64,000 nt of DNA from Lewinellaceae bacterium (GCA_020636045.1 JACJYP010000007.1:62001-126000), one strand, 5' to 3'. Positions 34,764-44,569 are shown, numbered from the stretch's first letter. Notes: generated by a model from the sequence alone, not told the origin. Numbers and translations: made by a program.

Positions 34764-35234
34764 ATGAAAACATGGAATCGCGCCGCCCTGGCGCTGCTTT
34801 TCGTCATGGTCTGCGCCCCCGCTTTTGCTCAAACCGCCGCGCAAAACAAGGAAACCGCGCTAAAAGCCATTGAATCGCTCAACAACAAGGATTTCGACGG
34901 TTTTGGCAGCATGCTGGCCGATAATTTTACGGAATACGCAGGCCCGGAGCCGGTAGAAGGAAAGGCAAAAGCATTGGAGGGCATCAAAGAGTATTTCGGC
35001 GCTTTTCCCGATATGCACATTGAAGTGAGCAAGTCCGTCTCGGAAGGCAAAACGGTCATGGTCCTGTCTACCGTGACCGGCACCTGGAAAAACGACTTGA
35101 TGGGCATGAAAGCGACCGGCAAATCCTTCAAGATCATCGACGTGGATATTATCGAGTTCAACGATGCCGGCAAAGCCGTAGCGCACTGGTCGGTACAGGA
35201 CCCGATGGTGATGATGAGCCAGATATCGAATTAA
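34764..35234 (+). CDS. Secreted SnoaL-like (NTF2-fold) protein
   Basis: A 156-residue protein: signal peptide (ALALLFVMVCAPAFAQ), then an NTF2-like domain of the SnoaL/ester-cyclase type (ETALKAIESLNNKDFDGFGS, LADNFTEYAGPE, GIKEYFGAFPDMHIE, KSFKIIDVDIIEFNDAGKAV with HWSVQD). Such proteins bind small hydrophobic ligands or act as isomerases or cyclases; nothing more specific can be said. It stands alone between two terminators. TACTTTTG at 34671-34678 is a possible -7 box. Confidence 0.82.
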   Translation: MKTWNRAALALLFVMVCAPAFAQTAAQNKETALKAIESLNNKDFDGFGSMLADNFTEYAGPEPVEGKAKALEGIKEYFGAFPDMHIEVSKSVSEGKTVMVLSTVTGTWKNDLMGMKATGKSFKIIDVDIIEFNDAGKAVAHWSVQDPMVMMSQISN

Positions 35235-35255
35235 AGTCAGCGCCCTGAAAAAACA

Positions 35256-35297
35256 GCAGCGCGGCGCCGGAATCCCGGACGCCGCGCTGCCAGTTTT
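35256..35297 (+). terminator. Terminator hairpin between convergent genes
   Basis: GCAGCGCGGCG (35256-35266) and CGCCGCGCTGC (35280-35290) pair perfectly over 11 bp, with CCGG/CCGG extending the stem inside. A short T-run follows. Confidence 0.8.
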
Positions 35298-35327
35298 TAC
35301 ACGCAATCATAAAATGGCCGTTCCCGA

Positions 35328-36884
35328 TCAGGAAACGGGAGACGCCAGTTCTTTTTTCCCTTTTTTGGGCTTGGTGATCGCCAACTGGTAAAAATCTTTC
35401 CGGCGGTCGAGCAGGTTGCGCACGGCGCCGTTGTAGTGCAGGTCCGTCAGCAATTCCATGTCGAGATCGGCCACGAGCACCATCTCGGTGTTGGGCGTTG
35501 CGACAGCCTTTACGCCGTCGTAGGGAAATGCAAAATCGCAGGGCGTCAGCACCGCCGATTGCGAATACTGCAAGTCCATGTTTTCCACCTGCGGCAGGTT
35601 GCCCACCGAACCGGTGATGGCGACGTAGCACTCGTTCTCGATGGCGCGCGACTGTGCGCAATGCCGCACCCGCATGTAGGCGTTCTGAGTGTCGGTGAGG
35701 TAGGGTACGATCAGTATCTGCATGCCCTGATCGGCCAGCAGGCGGCTTAGTTCGGGAAATTCCACGTCATAGCAGATCAATACGCCCACTTTACCTACAT
35801 CCGTGTCGAACACACGCAGCGAACTGCCGCCGGTGATCGCCCAGTATTTAACTTCGTCGGGCGTGACGTGCATTTTTTCGTAGCGCTCCGTTTTGCCACT
35901 CCGGTGGCAGAAGTAACCGACGTTGAAAAGCCTGTCTTCGTGCATTTCAGGAAGGCTGCCGGTCACGATGTTCACGTTGTAACGAACTGCCAGTTCGGAG
36001 AAGCGCTCCTTGATCTCTTCGGTATGGCGGGCCAGTAACCGGATGGCTTCCGATTCGCGCAGGTGGTTGTGCTCAGCCATGAGCGGGGCGTTGAAAAACT
36101 CGGGGAACGCTGCGATGTCGCCTTTGTAGGCGGCGATGGTGTCCACGAAATACTCCGCCTGCATGAACAACTCATCGAGATTGCGGTACGGGCGCATTTG
36201 CCACTGCACCAGGCCGATCCGCGCATAGGTTTTGCGTTGCTCGGCGGGAGAGTTTTGTTCCTGATGGTAGTAGATATTGTCCCACTGGAGCAGGGTGGCG
36301 TGCTCCTGCGACTGCTCGTCGCTGGGCATGTAGTTGCGCAGGATCTTCTTTACGTGGAAATCGTTGGACAACTGGAAATTGAGCACTGGATCGTGTATTT
36401 CCTTCTGCTTCACTTTGCTAATGTACTCGCGCGGCGTTAGTTGATCGGCGTAGCGGTGGTAGTTGGGGATGCGGCCGCCGAATACAATGGCACGCAGGTT
36501 GAGCCGCTCGCATAGTTCCTTCCGCACGTCGTAAAGACGCCGGCCGAGGCGCAGGCCGCGGTAGTCGGGGTGCACGAATACTTCGATGCCGTACAGCACG
36601 TCGCCTTTGGGGTCGTGGGTATTAAAGGTGTAATGCCCGGTGATCTGTTCGTAGGTGTGGTTGTCGCCGAATTTGTCGTAGTCGACGATAATCGACATGG
36701 CACAGCCGACGACCTTGTCGTCGACCAGCGCGACAAACTGACCTTCGGGGAATACTTCCAGCAATTGTTCGATGGTGCCCCGTCGCCAGTATGCGCCGGG
36801 CCAGTTCGGATAGGCAGCCTTCATCACGTCGAGCAACTCGTCGTAATGATGCGCCTCCAGAGTGGTGATCGTTACGTTTTTCAT
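35328..36884 (-). CDS. GNAT acetyltransferase fused to a nitrilase-family amidohydrolase
   Basis: A 518-residue two-domain protein. Residues 1-155 are a GNAT domain; VLYGIEVFVHPDYRGLRLGR holds the acetyl-CoA loop (R-x-x-R-x-G-R type). Residues about 222-500 are a carbon-nitrogen hydrolase with the catalytic triad Glu in AAFPEFFNAP, Lys in YEKMHVTPDE and Cys in VLICYDVEFPE. This architecture recurs in Bacteroidota and Proteobacteria; the substrate is not established. Transcribed alone. Confidence 0.93.
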   Translation of the reverse strand: MKNVTITTLEAHHYDELLDVMKAAYPNWPGAYWRRGTIEQLLEVFPEGQFVALVDDKVVGCAMSIIVDYDKFGDNHTYEQITGHYTFNTHDPKGDVLYGIEVFVHPDYRGLRLGRRLYDVRKELCERLNLRAIVFGGRIPNYHRYADQLTPREYISKVKQKEIHDPVLNFQLSNDFHVKKILRNYMPSDEQSQEHATLLQWDNIYYHQEQNSPAEQRKTYARIGLVQWQMRPYRNLDELFMQAEYFVDTIAAYKGDIAAFPEFFNAPLMAEHNHLRESEAIRLLARHTEEIKERFSELAVRYNVNIVTGSLPEMHEDRLFNVGYFCHRSGKTERYEKMHVTPDEVKYWAITGGSSLRVFDTDVGKVGVLICYDVEFPELSRLLADQGMQILIVPYLTDTQNAYMRVRHCAQSRAIENECYVAITGSVGNLPQVENMDLQYSQSAVLTPCDFAFPYDGVKAVATPNTEMVLVADLDMELLTDLHYNGAVRNLLDRRKDFYQLAITKPKKGKKELASPVS

Positions 36885-37274
36885 AAACTAGATATAGCGA
36901 GTTATAGGGTAAGAAATAAATGTATTTACCCAGGATATTGATTTACAGTAGAATGGTGCTGGTTCCGGGAGGCCGGCGTGCGAATTGGGCCGCAAAAAAA
37001 CCGGGTTGTTTATAAATGATACAGACCCACTTTAAAGGAGCGTGCTAGTGCGAAAACCCCGCTTGCGTCGCCGTTTTCGTTCGCACTTAATTTATAAATA
37101 AAACGGCGAAAAAGGCATTTTTAGCGCACTGGAAATTGCGGGAGAAGCATCCGGAATCCGGTCGGAACATCCTGTTATCACAAATCAGAACAGGCGCCCG
37201 GCTTCAAATGTTTTCGCATCCCGTCATTTCAGATTGCCGATATATGTGAAAATTCCGGGGTTCGCGCATCACTG
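36885..37274. other. 390-bp intergenic region with nested inverted repeats
   Basis: No gene seen. AGTGCGAA (37047-37054) is complementary to TTCGCACT (37080-37087), and CGCCGTTTT (37069-37077) to AAAACGGCG (37100-37108). The two pairs interlock, so only one stem can form at a time, or the pair forms a pseudoknot-like fold in RNA. The left part should carry the promoter of the GNAT-nitrilase gene. Confidence 0.55.
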
Positions 37275-38549
37275 TTAGCGCGCCCGGTAACCCGCCATCG
37301 CATAGTAAAGGATATAGGCGTAGCAGGGCAACATGGCGATCAGAAACGCCGCCTGGTAGCCTACGGACGTCTCCAGTACCCCGTACAACTGCGGGATCAA
37401 TGCGCCGCCCGCAATACCCATGATCAGCAGCGCCGATCCGATCTGCGTAAAACGCCCCAGCCCGTTGATGGCCAGCGGGAAAATGGCGGGCCACATCACC
37501 GCATTTGCAAGGCCCAGCAGGGCAATGCCGGTCACGGCGGTCTGCCCGGTGCTGAAGTACACCTCCAGCGTCAGCGCGATGCCGAGCATAGCCGAATATT
37601 TCAGAAAATTCTGCTGCGATACATACTTGGGGATCAGCACAATGCTCAGGAGGTAGCCGGCCAGCATGGCCGCCAGCGTGAATGTGGTGAAGTATTTCGT
37701 CTGGTCGAGGCTGAAGCCCAGCGATTTGCCGTAGATGCCGATCACGTCGCCCGCCATCACTTCCGCGCCGACGTAGACGAAGATCGCTACGGCGCCCAGC
37801 ACGAGGTGCGGGAATTGCCAAACGCTCGTGCGCCCGGCCGCGAGGTGCTGCCCGCCGGTGTCGGACGGTACTTCGGCGTTCGTATCGACTTCCGGCAGCG
37901 AAGAGCGGCGGATCATGAGCGCCAGCAGTGCCAGCACGACGGCCATGACCACATAGGGCGCGATCACCCGCCCCGCGAGATCGTCAAGCAGGCCCGCCTT
38001 GAGTAGCGGATCGGTAGCCGCAGCGACCTGCGCTTCTATTTCGTTGGCGTTTTTCAGCACGATGCTGCTGAGGATGAGCGGACTAAGTATGCCCGCCACC
38101 TTGTTGCAGATGCCCATGATGCTGATCCGTTGCGCCGCGCTTTCGATGGGGCCGATGATACTGATGTAGGGGTTGGAGGCCGTTTGCAGCAGCGAAAGGC
38201 CCATGCCCTGCACGAACAACCCCGTGAGGAACAGCGGGAAAGCGCGCATGTTGGCGGCGGGAATGAAGATGAGGCAGCCCGCGGCCATGACCAATAATCC
38301 GAGCGCCATGCCGTTTTTAAAGCCGGTGCCCTTCAGTATCTGCGAGGAAGGAATGGCGAGGAAAAAATAACTGATGTAAAAGGCGAATGTGACGAACAAC
38401 GCCTGCACGGTATTCAGTTCGCAGGCGAGTTTGAGGAAGGGGATCAACGTGCCGTTCAGCCAGGTGACGAAGCCGAAAATAAAGAACAGCAGGCCGATGA
38501 TCGCGATTTGGTACAGATAGCCGGAGTTGCGGGCGCTGGAATTCTGCAT
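37275..38549 (-). CDS. Sugar:H+ symporter of the FucP/GluP family (MFS)
   Basis: A 424-residue transporter with about 12 membrane helices. The start region ending YQIAIIGLLFFIFGFVTWLNG, with IPFLKLACELN, is diagnostic for the FHS (FucP, glucose/galactose) family, as are AIPSSQILKGTGFKNGM and SLLQTASNPYISIIGP. FucP-type members import L-fucose, glucose, galactose or N-acetylglucosamine; given galK/galT in the window, galactose is plausible but unproved. ATG 38549 is by homology. Divergent from the nucleotidyltransferase gene with 203 bp between. Confidence 0.92.
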   Translation of the reverse strand: MQNSSARNSGYLYQIAIIGLLFFIFGFVTWLNGTLIPFLKLACELNTVQALFVTFAFYISYFFLAIPSSQILKGTGFKNGMALGLLVMAAGCLIFIPAANMRAFPLFLTGLFVQGMGLSLLQTASNPYISIIGPIESAAQRISIMGICNKVAGILSPLILSSIVLKNANEIEAQVAAATDPLLKAGLLDDLAGRVIAPYVVMAVVLALLALMIRRSSLPEVDTNAEVPSDTGGQHLAAGRTSVWQFPHLVLGAVAIFVYVGAEVMAGDVIGIYGKSLGFSLDQTKYFTTFTLAAMLAGYLLSIVLIPKYVSQQNFLKYSAMLGIALTLEVYFSTGQTAVTGIALLGLANAVMWPAIFPLAINGLGRFTQIGSALLIMGIAGGALIPQLYGVLETSVGYQAAFLIAMLPCYAYILYYAMAGYRAR

Positions 38550-38752
38550 ACCTTTGCAAACTTTTTGAAAACAGGGTGTCAGGCGGTGATTTCCAATGAA
38601 ATCTGTGCAAACATCCACATTATTTTCATCCCCTGCGCGTACCCGGGTACGAAAAAAATGCGCGGCGCCCGATCTTTTTTTGCCGGAACGGCAATTCGGG
38701 AACACTCTTTGCGGCAATGTGCGCGCATTATGGAAGTAACTAAAAAAGATCA

Positions 38753-39694
38753 ATGAAACCCACACTTTTGATACTGGCAGCCGGCATCGGCAGCCGCTAC
38801 GGCGGCCTCAAGCAGGTGGATGGCATGGGCCCCGGCGGCGAATCCATCCTCGAATTCTCCGCATTCGACGCCCTGCGCGCAGGCTTCGGCAAAGTCGTAT
38901 TCGTCATCCGCCGCGACATAGAAGCCGCTTTCCGCGAGAAGGTCGGCAGCAAGGTAGAGCCTCATATCCGCACCGAATACGCCTTCCAGGAAATGGACAC
39001 CGCACTCGACTGGCTCGACGAAAAGCCCCACCGCGAAAAGCCCTGGGGCACCGGCCACGCCATCCTGTCGGCCAAACAACACCTGACCGAACCCTTCGTT
39101 GCCATCAACGCCGACGATTTTTACGGCGCCGAGGCATTCCGGAAGATCGGCGATTTTCTGCGCCACGACTGTACGCCTTCCCAATACGGCATGGTGGCTT
39201 ATCGCCTCGGCAACACCCTTTCCGAAAACGGCGCGGTATCCCGCGGCGTGTGCTCGGTGAGTGCCGAAGGCTTCCTGACCGACGTCACGGAGCGCACGCG
39301 CATCGAGCGCTTCGCGCAGGGCCCCGCGCCCGACGATGCGGCCGGCATTGCCTATACCGACGACGCAGGCCGGCATCCGCTGCCCGCCGCGACACCCGTA
39401 TCCATGAACTTCTGGGGTTTCCACCCCACCGTGCTGGCGGAGATCGAAAGCCAGTTCCGCGCTTTCGTGCAGGCCAACATCGGCAACCCGCGGGCGGAAT
39501 TCTACATCCCCACCGTGGTGAACACCCTTGTGGAAGCCGGAAAAGTACGCGTGAAGGTGCTGAACAGCGACAGCCAGTGGTACGGCGTCACCTACACCGA
39601 AGACAAGGAAACCGTGCAGGCTGCATTGGCGAGCATGGTGGAGCGTGGGCTGTACCCGAAAGGGTTATGGCGTATGGTGCCGGTAGAGGCTTAA
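38753..39694 (+). CDS. Sugar-phosphate nucleotidyltransferase-like protein
   Basis: A 313-residue NTP_transferase family protein. The N-terminal nucleotide-binding loop LLILAAGIGSRYGGLKQVDG matches the L-A-A-G-x-G-[ST]-R signature; GTGHAILSAK and FVAINADDFYG provide the metal-binding Asp pair. The C-terminal half (VSMNFWGFHPTVL, ADKVRVKVL-like, SDSQWYGVTYTEDK) marks the NDP-sugar-pyrophosphorylase-related group often beside sugar kinases. The sugar is unknown. Divergent from the FucP-type transporter, so both may serve sugar salvage. Confidence 0.88.
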   Translation: MKPTLLILAAGIGSRYGGLKQVDGMGPGGESILEFSAFDALRAGFGKVVFVIRRDIEAAFREKVGSKVEPHIRTEYAFQEMDTALDWLDEKPHREKPWGTGHAILSAKQHLTEPFVAINADDFYGAEAFRKIGDFLRHDCTPSQYGMVAYRLGNTLSENGAVSRGVCSVSAEGFLTDVTERTRIERFAQGPAPDDAAGIAYTDDAGRHPLPAATPVSMNFWGFHPTVLAEIESQFRAFVQANIGNPRAEFYIPTVVNTLVEAGKVRVKVLNSDSQWYGVTYTEDKETVQAALASMVERGLYPKGLWRMVPVEA

Positions 39695-39732
39695 CGTGCG
39701 GTTTTTTGGCCAGCCAGAGGTTGGCGCCACAT

Positions 39733-42306
39733 CTACAACTCCTGCCGCAGCACCTCCAGCGGCGGCTTTTGCACCACTTCGCGGCTGTTGAGCAGACCGA
39801 TCAGTACCGTAAGTGCGGTGATGATGAGGAAGGTCGCCAGCAGGGGCATCCATTCCGGCTCGAAGGGTATCTCGAAAACGAACTCCGCCAGCGCCCAGGC
39901 GCCGGCCACGGAGAGTCCTACGCCTGCCAGACAGGCCAGTGCGCCGAGCAGGAAGTATTCGAGCGCGTTGATCGCCAGTATCTGCCGGCGGCTGGCGCCG
40001 AGGGTGCGCAGCAGCACGCTCTCGCGCACCCGGGCGAACTTGCTCTGGTAGATCGAACTGATGAGCACCAGCAACCCGGTAAGGATGCTGAAAAGGGCCA
40101 TGAAGCGGATCACAAAGGATACCTTGTTCAGTACTTCGTCTACCGACTTGAGTATTTGCGTCAGGTCGATGGACGACACGCCGGGGTAGCGGCGCACGAG
40201 TTCCGATTGGAAGCGCGCAGATTGTTCGGTGCTGTTGACGCGCGACACGATCACGTGGAACTGCGGCGCCTTTTCCAGCACGCCGGTAGGGAATACCACG
40301 AGGAAGTTCGTCTGCACACGGTTAAAATCGACTTTCCGCACGCTGCCGACCACGGTTTCGAGGCGGGCGCCCTGTACGTTGAATATGACCTTCGTGCCGA
40401 TTTTGGCATTCATGCCGCGCTGCAGGCCATCGGAAATGGATATTTTGATCGGCTCGCCGGGCTTGTGCACACCGGTCCATTCGCCTTCCACGATCTCCTC
40501 GGTCTCGATCAGGGTGTCGCGGAAGGTGACGCGGTATTCGCGATCCCACACCCAGCGGCGTATCCGGTCCGGCTCGCCGCGTTCGCCAGGGCCGGGCGGT
40601 TTTTCTTCATGTTTCAGGGTATCGGCGGCCTCGTATTGCGCCTTGGTCATTCCGTCGATGCTTTCCAGGCGCGTGGTCACTACCGCCACTTGCTGCATCA
40701 GGGGCATGTCGTGCGTACGCACCAGCGACGCCACGCCGTCTTTGTCAGCGGTCTGAATATCGAACAGGATCATGTTGGGCTGTTTGCCGCTGCCGGAAAA
40801 CTCCACCTGCTTGAGCAGCAGGTTCTGTGTCAGGAACAGCGTGGACAGCAGCATGGTGCCGAGACCGATGGTGACGACCAGCAATACGGTCTGATTTTCC
40901 GGCCGGAACAGGTTGGCGATGCCCTGTCGCGCCACGTAACTCCATTTTTTCGGAAAAAAACGGCGCAGCAGGAACGTCAGCAGCATGGCAATGCCCCACA
41001 GGATCAGAAAAGCCGCAGCGATGCCGCCCATGAAGAACAAGGTCTCTTTCCAGTCGCGGATCAGCCACCAGCTGAAGCCGAAAACGGAAGCCAGGATCAG
41101 CGCATACACGCCCCAGCGCAAGGGCCGGTTGGAACTGCCGCCGTCTTCGCCGAAAGAAGCGCGCAGGGTGCGCAGCGGCGATGTTTTCAGAATACCCGAC
41201 AGCGGCAACAACGCGAACAGGACCGCCACAGAGAGGCCCAGGGCCATGCCCTGTGCTACCGCTGTCCAGGAAAATTCGGTACTCACGTTGTCGATGGGCA
41301 GCAGGTCACGCACTACCCAGGGCAATATTTTCTGGATCAACGAGCCCAGTACGGCGCCTACCAGCGCGCCGAGCAGGCCGATGCCGGCCACCTGCACGAG
41401 GTACACGTAAAATGCCTTGCGCCCGCTGGCGCCCAGACAGCGCAGGATAGCCACCGTAGGGAGTTTATCCTTGATGTAAATGTGCACGGCGCCCGCCACG
41501 CCGATGCAACCGAGCAGCAGCGCGATGAACCCGACGAGGTTGAGGAAGGTGCCGAAGTTGCCGAAGGCGCGGCGGATGCTGCGCTTGCGGCTTTCCACGG
41601 TATCCCAGTCCAGCCCCGCTTTTTCCATTTTTTCCTCCATCGGCTTCACCATCGCGTCGGGGTCGGCGCCTGCGGGCATTTTGTAAAAATACTGGTAGTC
41701 CACGCGGCTGCCGCGCTGGATGAGGCCGGTGCTGTCGAGCCACTGAATGGGAATGAACACCACCGGCGCGATGCTGGAAGCAATACCTGCCCGTCCGGGT
41801 GAGGAAAGCAGTTCGCCTTCGATGGCAAACATGACCTTGCCGACCTGTATGCTATCGCCGGGGCGGATGCCATATTGCAGCATCAGCGAGTGGTCCACGA
41901 GGGCCGTTTTGCCCGCCCGGAATGTTTTCCACGCATCTACGGGCTCGCTTTTCCACTTGCCGTAGAAAGGATAGTCGCCTTCGAGCGCGCGGATCTGGGA
42001 AAGCCGGGTGCCGCCGTTGGCGGGAAAGCGCACCATGCTCATAAAATTGGTCACCTCCGCGCGTGCGGCGCCTGCCGTATCGAAACGCTGGAGGATCGAA
42101 TCGGGCGCCGGCTTGTTGGCGCTGATGAGCAGGTCGGCGCCGAGCAGGGTTTTGGACTCCCGGTCGATGTCGGCGGTCAGGTTGACGGAAAAGGAGCGCA
42201 CAGCCGTCAGGGCGGCGATGCCCACGGTGATGGCGGAGATGAACAGGAACAGGCGGGCGCGGTTGCGGCGGCTGTCGCGCCAGGCCATTTTCAGGATAAA
42301 ACTCAT
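39733..42306 (-). CDS. ABC transporter permease, FtsX/YbbP type
   Basis: An 857-residue membrane protein. MAWRDSRRNRARLFLFISAI is the usual N-terminus of YbbP-like permeases. Two FtsX domains are visible (about 260-380 LVGFIALLLGCIGVAGAVHI..., and 735-857 MALFSILTGLLVLISSI...), with a periplasmic MacB_PCD-like region after the first helix and further helices at 410-490. It ends with the standard ...LEVLRQEL. These permeases work with a YbbA-type ATPase; none is next to it here, so the partner must be elsewhere. Start at 42306 by homology. Confidence 0.92.
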   Translation of the reverse strand: MSFILKMAWRDSRRNRARLFLFISAITVGIAALTAVRSFSVNLTADIDRESKTLLGADLLISANKPAPDSILQRFDTAGAARAEVTNFMSMVRFPANGGTRLSQIRALEGDYPFYGKWKSEPVDAWKTFRAGKTALVDHSLMLQYGIRPGDSIQVGKVMFAIEGELLSSPGRAGIASSIAPVVFIPIQWLDSTGLIQRGSRVDYQYFYKMPAGADPDAMVKPMEEKMEKAGLDWDTVESRKRSIRRAFGNFGTFLNLVGFIALLLGCIGVAGAVHIYIKDKLPTVAILRCLGASGRKAFYVYLVQVAGIGLLGALVGAVLGSLIQKILPWVVRDLLPIDNVSTEFSWTAVAQGMALGLSVAVLFALLPLSGILKTSPLRTLRASFGEDGGSSNRPLRWGVYALILASVFGFSWWLIRDWKETLFFMGGIAAAFLILWGIAMLLTFLLRRFFPKKWSYVARQGIANLFRPENQTVLLVVTIGLGTMLLSTLFLTQNLLLKQVEFSGSGKQPNMILFDIQTADKDGVASLVRTHDMPLMQQVAVVTTRLESIDGMTKAQYEAADTLKHEEKPPGPGERGEPDRIRRWVWDREYRVTFRDTLIETEEIVEGEWTGVHKPGEPIKISISDGLQRGMNAKIGTKVIFNVQGARLETVVGSVRKVDFNRVQTNFLVVFPTGVLEKAPQFHVIVSRVNSTEQSARFQSELVRRYPGVSSIDLTQILKSVDEVLNKVSFVIRFMALFSILTGLLVLISSIYQSKFARVRESVLLRTLGASRRQILAINALEYFLLGALACLAGVGLSVAGAWALAEFVFEIPFEPEWMPLLATFLIITALTVLIGLLNSREVVQKPPLEVLRQEL

Positions 42307-42510
42307 GCGGGTGGTGTCGCAAGGAGCGGTTTGCGCAGGCATTTCCGGGCAAACCGCTCCGATTCAGTAGCGATAACGGGCAAATAACGGAACAGTTGAG
42401 CCATTGCCGGAAAAAACGGATGAATCGCCGCTATATGTAGATGTAACGCGCCCTTTGCGCTGCCCGAAGAAGGCCTTATTGCCTGGGTCGATTGGTGCTG
42501 ACGATCAGGA

Positions 42511-42618
42511 GTAAGCAGTTGGCAGTAATAACAGAATTTGGATAAGACAGGCAATAGAAGCCTGTTTAACACAGTAATTTATATCAATACTGCCGCTGCC
42601 AACTGCTACTGCCAACTT
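42511..42618. repeat. Heptamer-type repeat array, GGCAGT class, inverted halves
   Basis: AAGCAGTTGGCAGT (42514-42527) and, 60 bases on, ACTGCCGCTGCCAACTGCTA plus CTGCCAACT (42589-42617) are inverted versions of the same units as at 25410-25485. Between them lies a small hairpin ACAGGC...GCCTGT. The whole gap 42307-42659 holds no gene. Confidence 0.72.
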
Positions 42619-42659
42619 GGTTCTCAAAATGCCAAACCGTAGAACCAATCGATCCTGCC

Positions 42660-43328
42660 TTATTGCTGCGGCACGCACACCCATTCCGATTTCCGGGTGA
42701 GCGAGCGGTTCATGAAATTGTAAATGCACTGCTGGCCGTAGCCCACGCCCAGGCCGTTCTTTTTCCACTCGTCTTTATCGGGGCAATCGGGCATTTTCGT
42801 GACCTCGCTTTCCTCTACCGGCATCAGGAACCACAGTTTTTGCGAACCGATGATCCGCAGCTCGCCGCAGTAAGATGTGCTGTAATTTTGCACCATCTTG
42901 TCCACATCGAAGATGAAGAGGGTGCGGTTGTCGGGCCCCGTGCCGGCGTCGACGAACAGCTTGTTGCGGCACATGCCGTGAAAACGGCCGTCGGATGGCA
43001 TGGGAATCTTGAAATCCTGACGACCGGAGTCGCGCACCACGACGACCTCTTCGCCCGGGCTGTTCGGGTTTTCCTTGATCTTCACCGTGTAATGCTGGTA
43101 AATAAATTCGTGTGAGTTTGTCGTGAGGGCCGAATACGCAGCGCGTTCGCAACCCTGAAAACCGGCCAGCGAGTCGTTTCGGCCGGGCGGCAGCGGGCCG
43201 TTTTCGAAAGTGGTGCCGGATGCGTTGTCGGAGGGCATTTGATTGCCTATGGTGGCAGTTTTGTTTTCGCAGGCGATGAGGGAGCACAGCAAAGCGGCAG
43301 CCAGGGCCGGAATAAAGAGACGTTTCAT
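42660..43328 (-). CDS. Lipoprotein of unknown function
   Basis: A 222-residue protein with a lipobox (ALLCSLIACEN). The mature part begins with a Ser/Asn/Gly-rich linker, then a compact domain with six or more cysteines (GCERAAYSAL, GMCRNKLF, YCGELRI, DCPDKDEW, GQQCIYNFMN, WVCVPQQ), suggesting disulfides. HYTVKIKENPN and RTLFIFDVDKM are strand-like. I do not recognise a family. Neighbours give no clue: the next gene on this strand encodes a VWA protein. Confidence 0.72.
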   Translation of the reverse strand: MKRLFIPALAAALLCSLIACENKTATIGNQMPSDNASGTTFENGPLPPGRNDSLAGFQGCERAAYSALTTNSHEFIYQHYTVKIKENPNSPGEEVVVVRDSGRQDFKIPMPSDGRFHGMCRNKLFVDAGTGPDNRTLFIFDVDKMVQNYSTSYCGELRIIGSQKLWFLMPVEESEVTKMPDCPDKDEWKKNGLGVGYGQQCIYNFMNRSLTRKSEWVCVPQQ

Positions 43329-43435
43329 GGAAAAAACTGATTTCTAAAAATGAAAAATCCGCCTGAACGCGGTGCAGGCGGGCGCAAATTTTCGGCCGCA
43401 AAAGTCTTCAATTCTGCCGTTTTACAATAAAAAAA

Positions 43436-44569
43436 TCACGCTTTTAGCGACAGATTGTGCTCGCCGGCCCAGTTTTTCAGGTCCTGCCGCTGAATGGCTG
43501 CCGACATGAGTTCGGGAAACAACTCAGGGGTGCAGGCAAAAACGGGAATATCGAGTGCCGAGAGCGCTGCTGCGTGGTCGTGGTCGTAGGCCGGCGCCCC
43601 TTCATCGCTTAGCGCGAGCAGGGAAATGAAGGTCGCGCCGCTGCGGCGGAGCGCCGCTGCTCTTTTGAGCATTTCTCCTGTTGCGCCGCCTTCGAACAGG
43701 TCGCTGATGAGTACGACGATCGTGTCTTGCGGGCTTTGTATCAGCGGCTCTGCATAAGCCAGCGCGCGGGCGATGTCGGTGCCGCCGCCCAACTGGATGC
43801 CGAACAACAATTCCACCGGATCGTGCCGGTGTTCGCTCAAGTCCGCCACCGCCGTGTCGAATGCGATGATATGGGTCTGCACGCTGCGCAAAGAGGCCAT
43901 TACGCAGCCCAGCACTCCGGCGTACACCACCGATCCGGCCATGGAGCCGCTCTGGTCGATCAGCAGGATGACGTGGCGCAAAGCATGCCCTTTTTTGCCG
44001 AAGCCGACGAGCCGTTCGGGGATGATGGTTTTGTATTCCGGCTGGTAATGTTTCAGGTTTAGCAGGATGGTGCGCGGCCAGTCGATCTCGTGGTTGCGCG
44101 GACGGCGGTTGCGCACGCTGCGGTGCAGCGCGCTGTTCACCGATTCCCGCAGGGGGTTGCGCAGTTTTTTTTCGAGCGCTTCCACGACCTTTTTCACGAC
44201 GAGGCGCGCGGTTTCGCGGGTCTTGTCGGGCATGGCCTTGCTGAGCGAGAGCAATGCGCCGACGAGGTTGACGTCGGGCTCTACCGAGGACAGCAATTCG
44301 GGTTCGAGCAGCAACTGGGTGAGCCCCAGGCGTTCGAGGGCGTCGCGTTGCATGAGTTGCACCACAGGCGTGGGGAAGTACCGGCGGATGTCGCCGAGCC
44401 AGCGATTGATGTTCGGCGATGTGCTGCCGAGTCCGCCGCGCCGCTGGGTATCGTAAAGCGCTTCGAGCACGGCATCCATGCCCTTGCCTTCGGCGGAGAG
44501 GGCGATTTCCGCCTCGGTGTCGGCTTTTTGGCCGAGGATCAGGCGCCAGCGTTCGAAGTGGTCGGGCAT
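43436..44569 (-). CDS. VWA domain protein, YehP/CoxE-like
   Basis: A 377-residue cytoplasmic protein. The C-terminal 200 residues are a von Willebrand A domain with an intact MIDAS: LLIDQSGSMAGS (D-x-S-x-S), the Thr in GGGTDIARAL and the Asp in LISDLFEGG. The N-terminal half is helical. Length and layout agree with E. coli YehP-type proteins, which belong to MoxR ATPase-VWA operons with a SWIM zinc-finger partner. No MoxR ATPase or other partner is adjacent here. Start 44569 by fit. Divergent from the DoxX-like gene. Confidence 0.85.
   Translation of the reverse strand: MPDHFERWRLILGQKADTEAEIALSAEGKGMDAVLEALYDTQRRGGLGSTSPNINRWLGDIRRYFPTPVVQLMQRDALERLGLTQLLLEPELLSSVEPDVNLVGALLSLSKAMPDKTRETARLVVKKVVEALEKKLRNPLRESVNSALHRSVRNRRPRNHEIDWPRTILLNLKHYQPEYKTIIPERLVGFGKKGHALRHVILLIDQSGSMAGSVVYAGVLGCVMASLRSVQTHIIAFDTAVADLSEHRHDPVELLFGIQLGGGTDIARALAYAEPLIQSPQDTIVVLISDLFEGGATGEMLKRAAALRRSGATFISLLALSDEGAPAYDHDHAAALSALDIPVFACTPELFPELMSAAIQRQDLKNWAGEHNLSLKA

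Noticed and set aside
39250..41802. 850-codon plus frame
   Set aside because: Antisense to the FtsX-type permease for most of its length. The His/Gln/Arg-rich composition is that of a shadow frame in GC-rich DNA.
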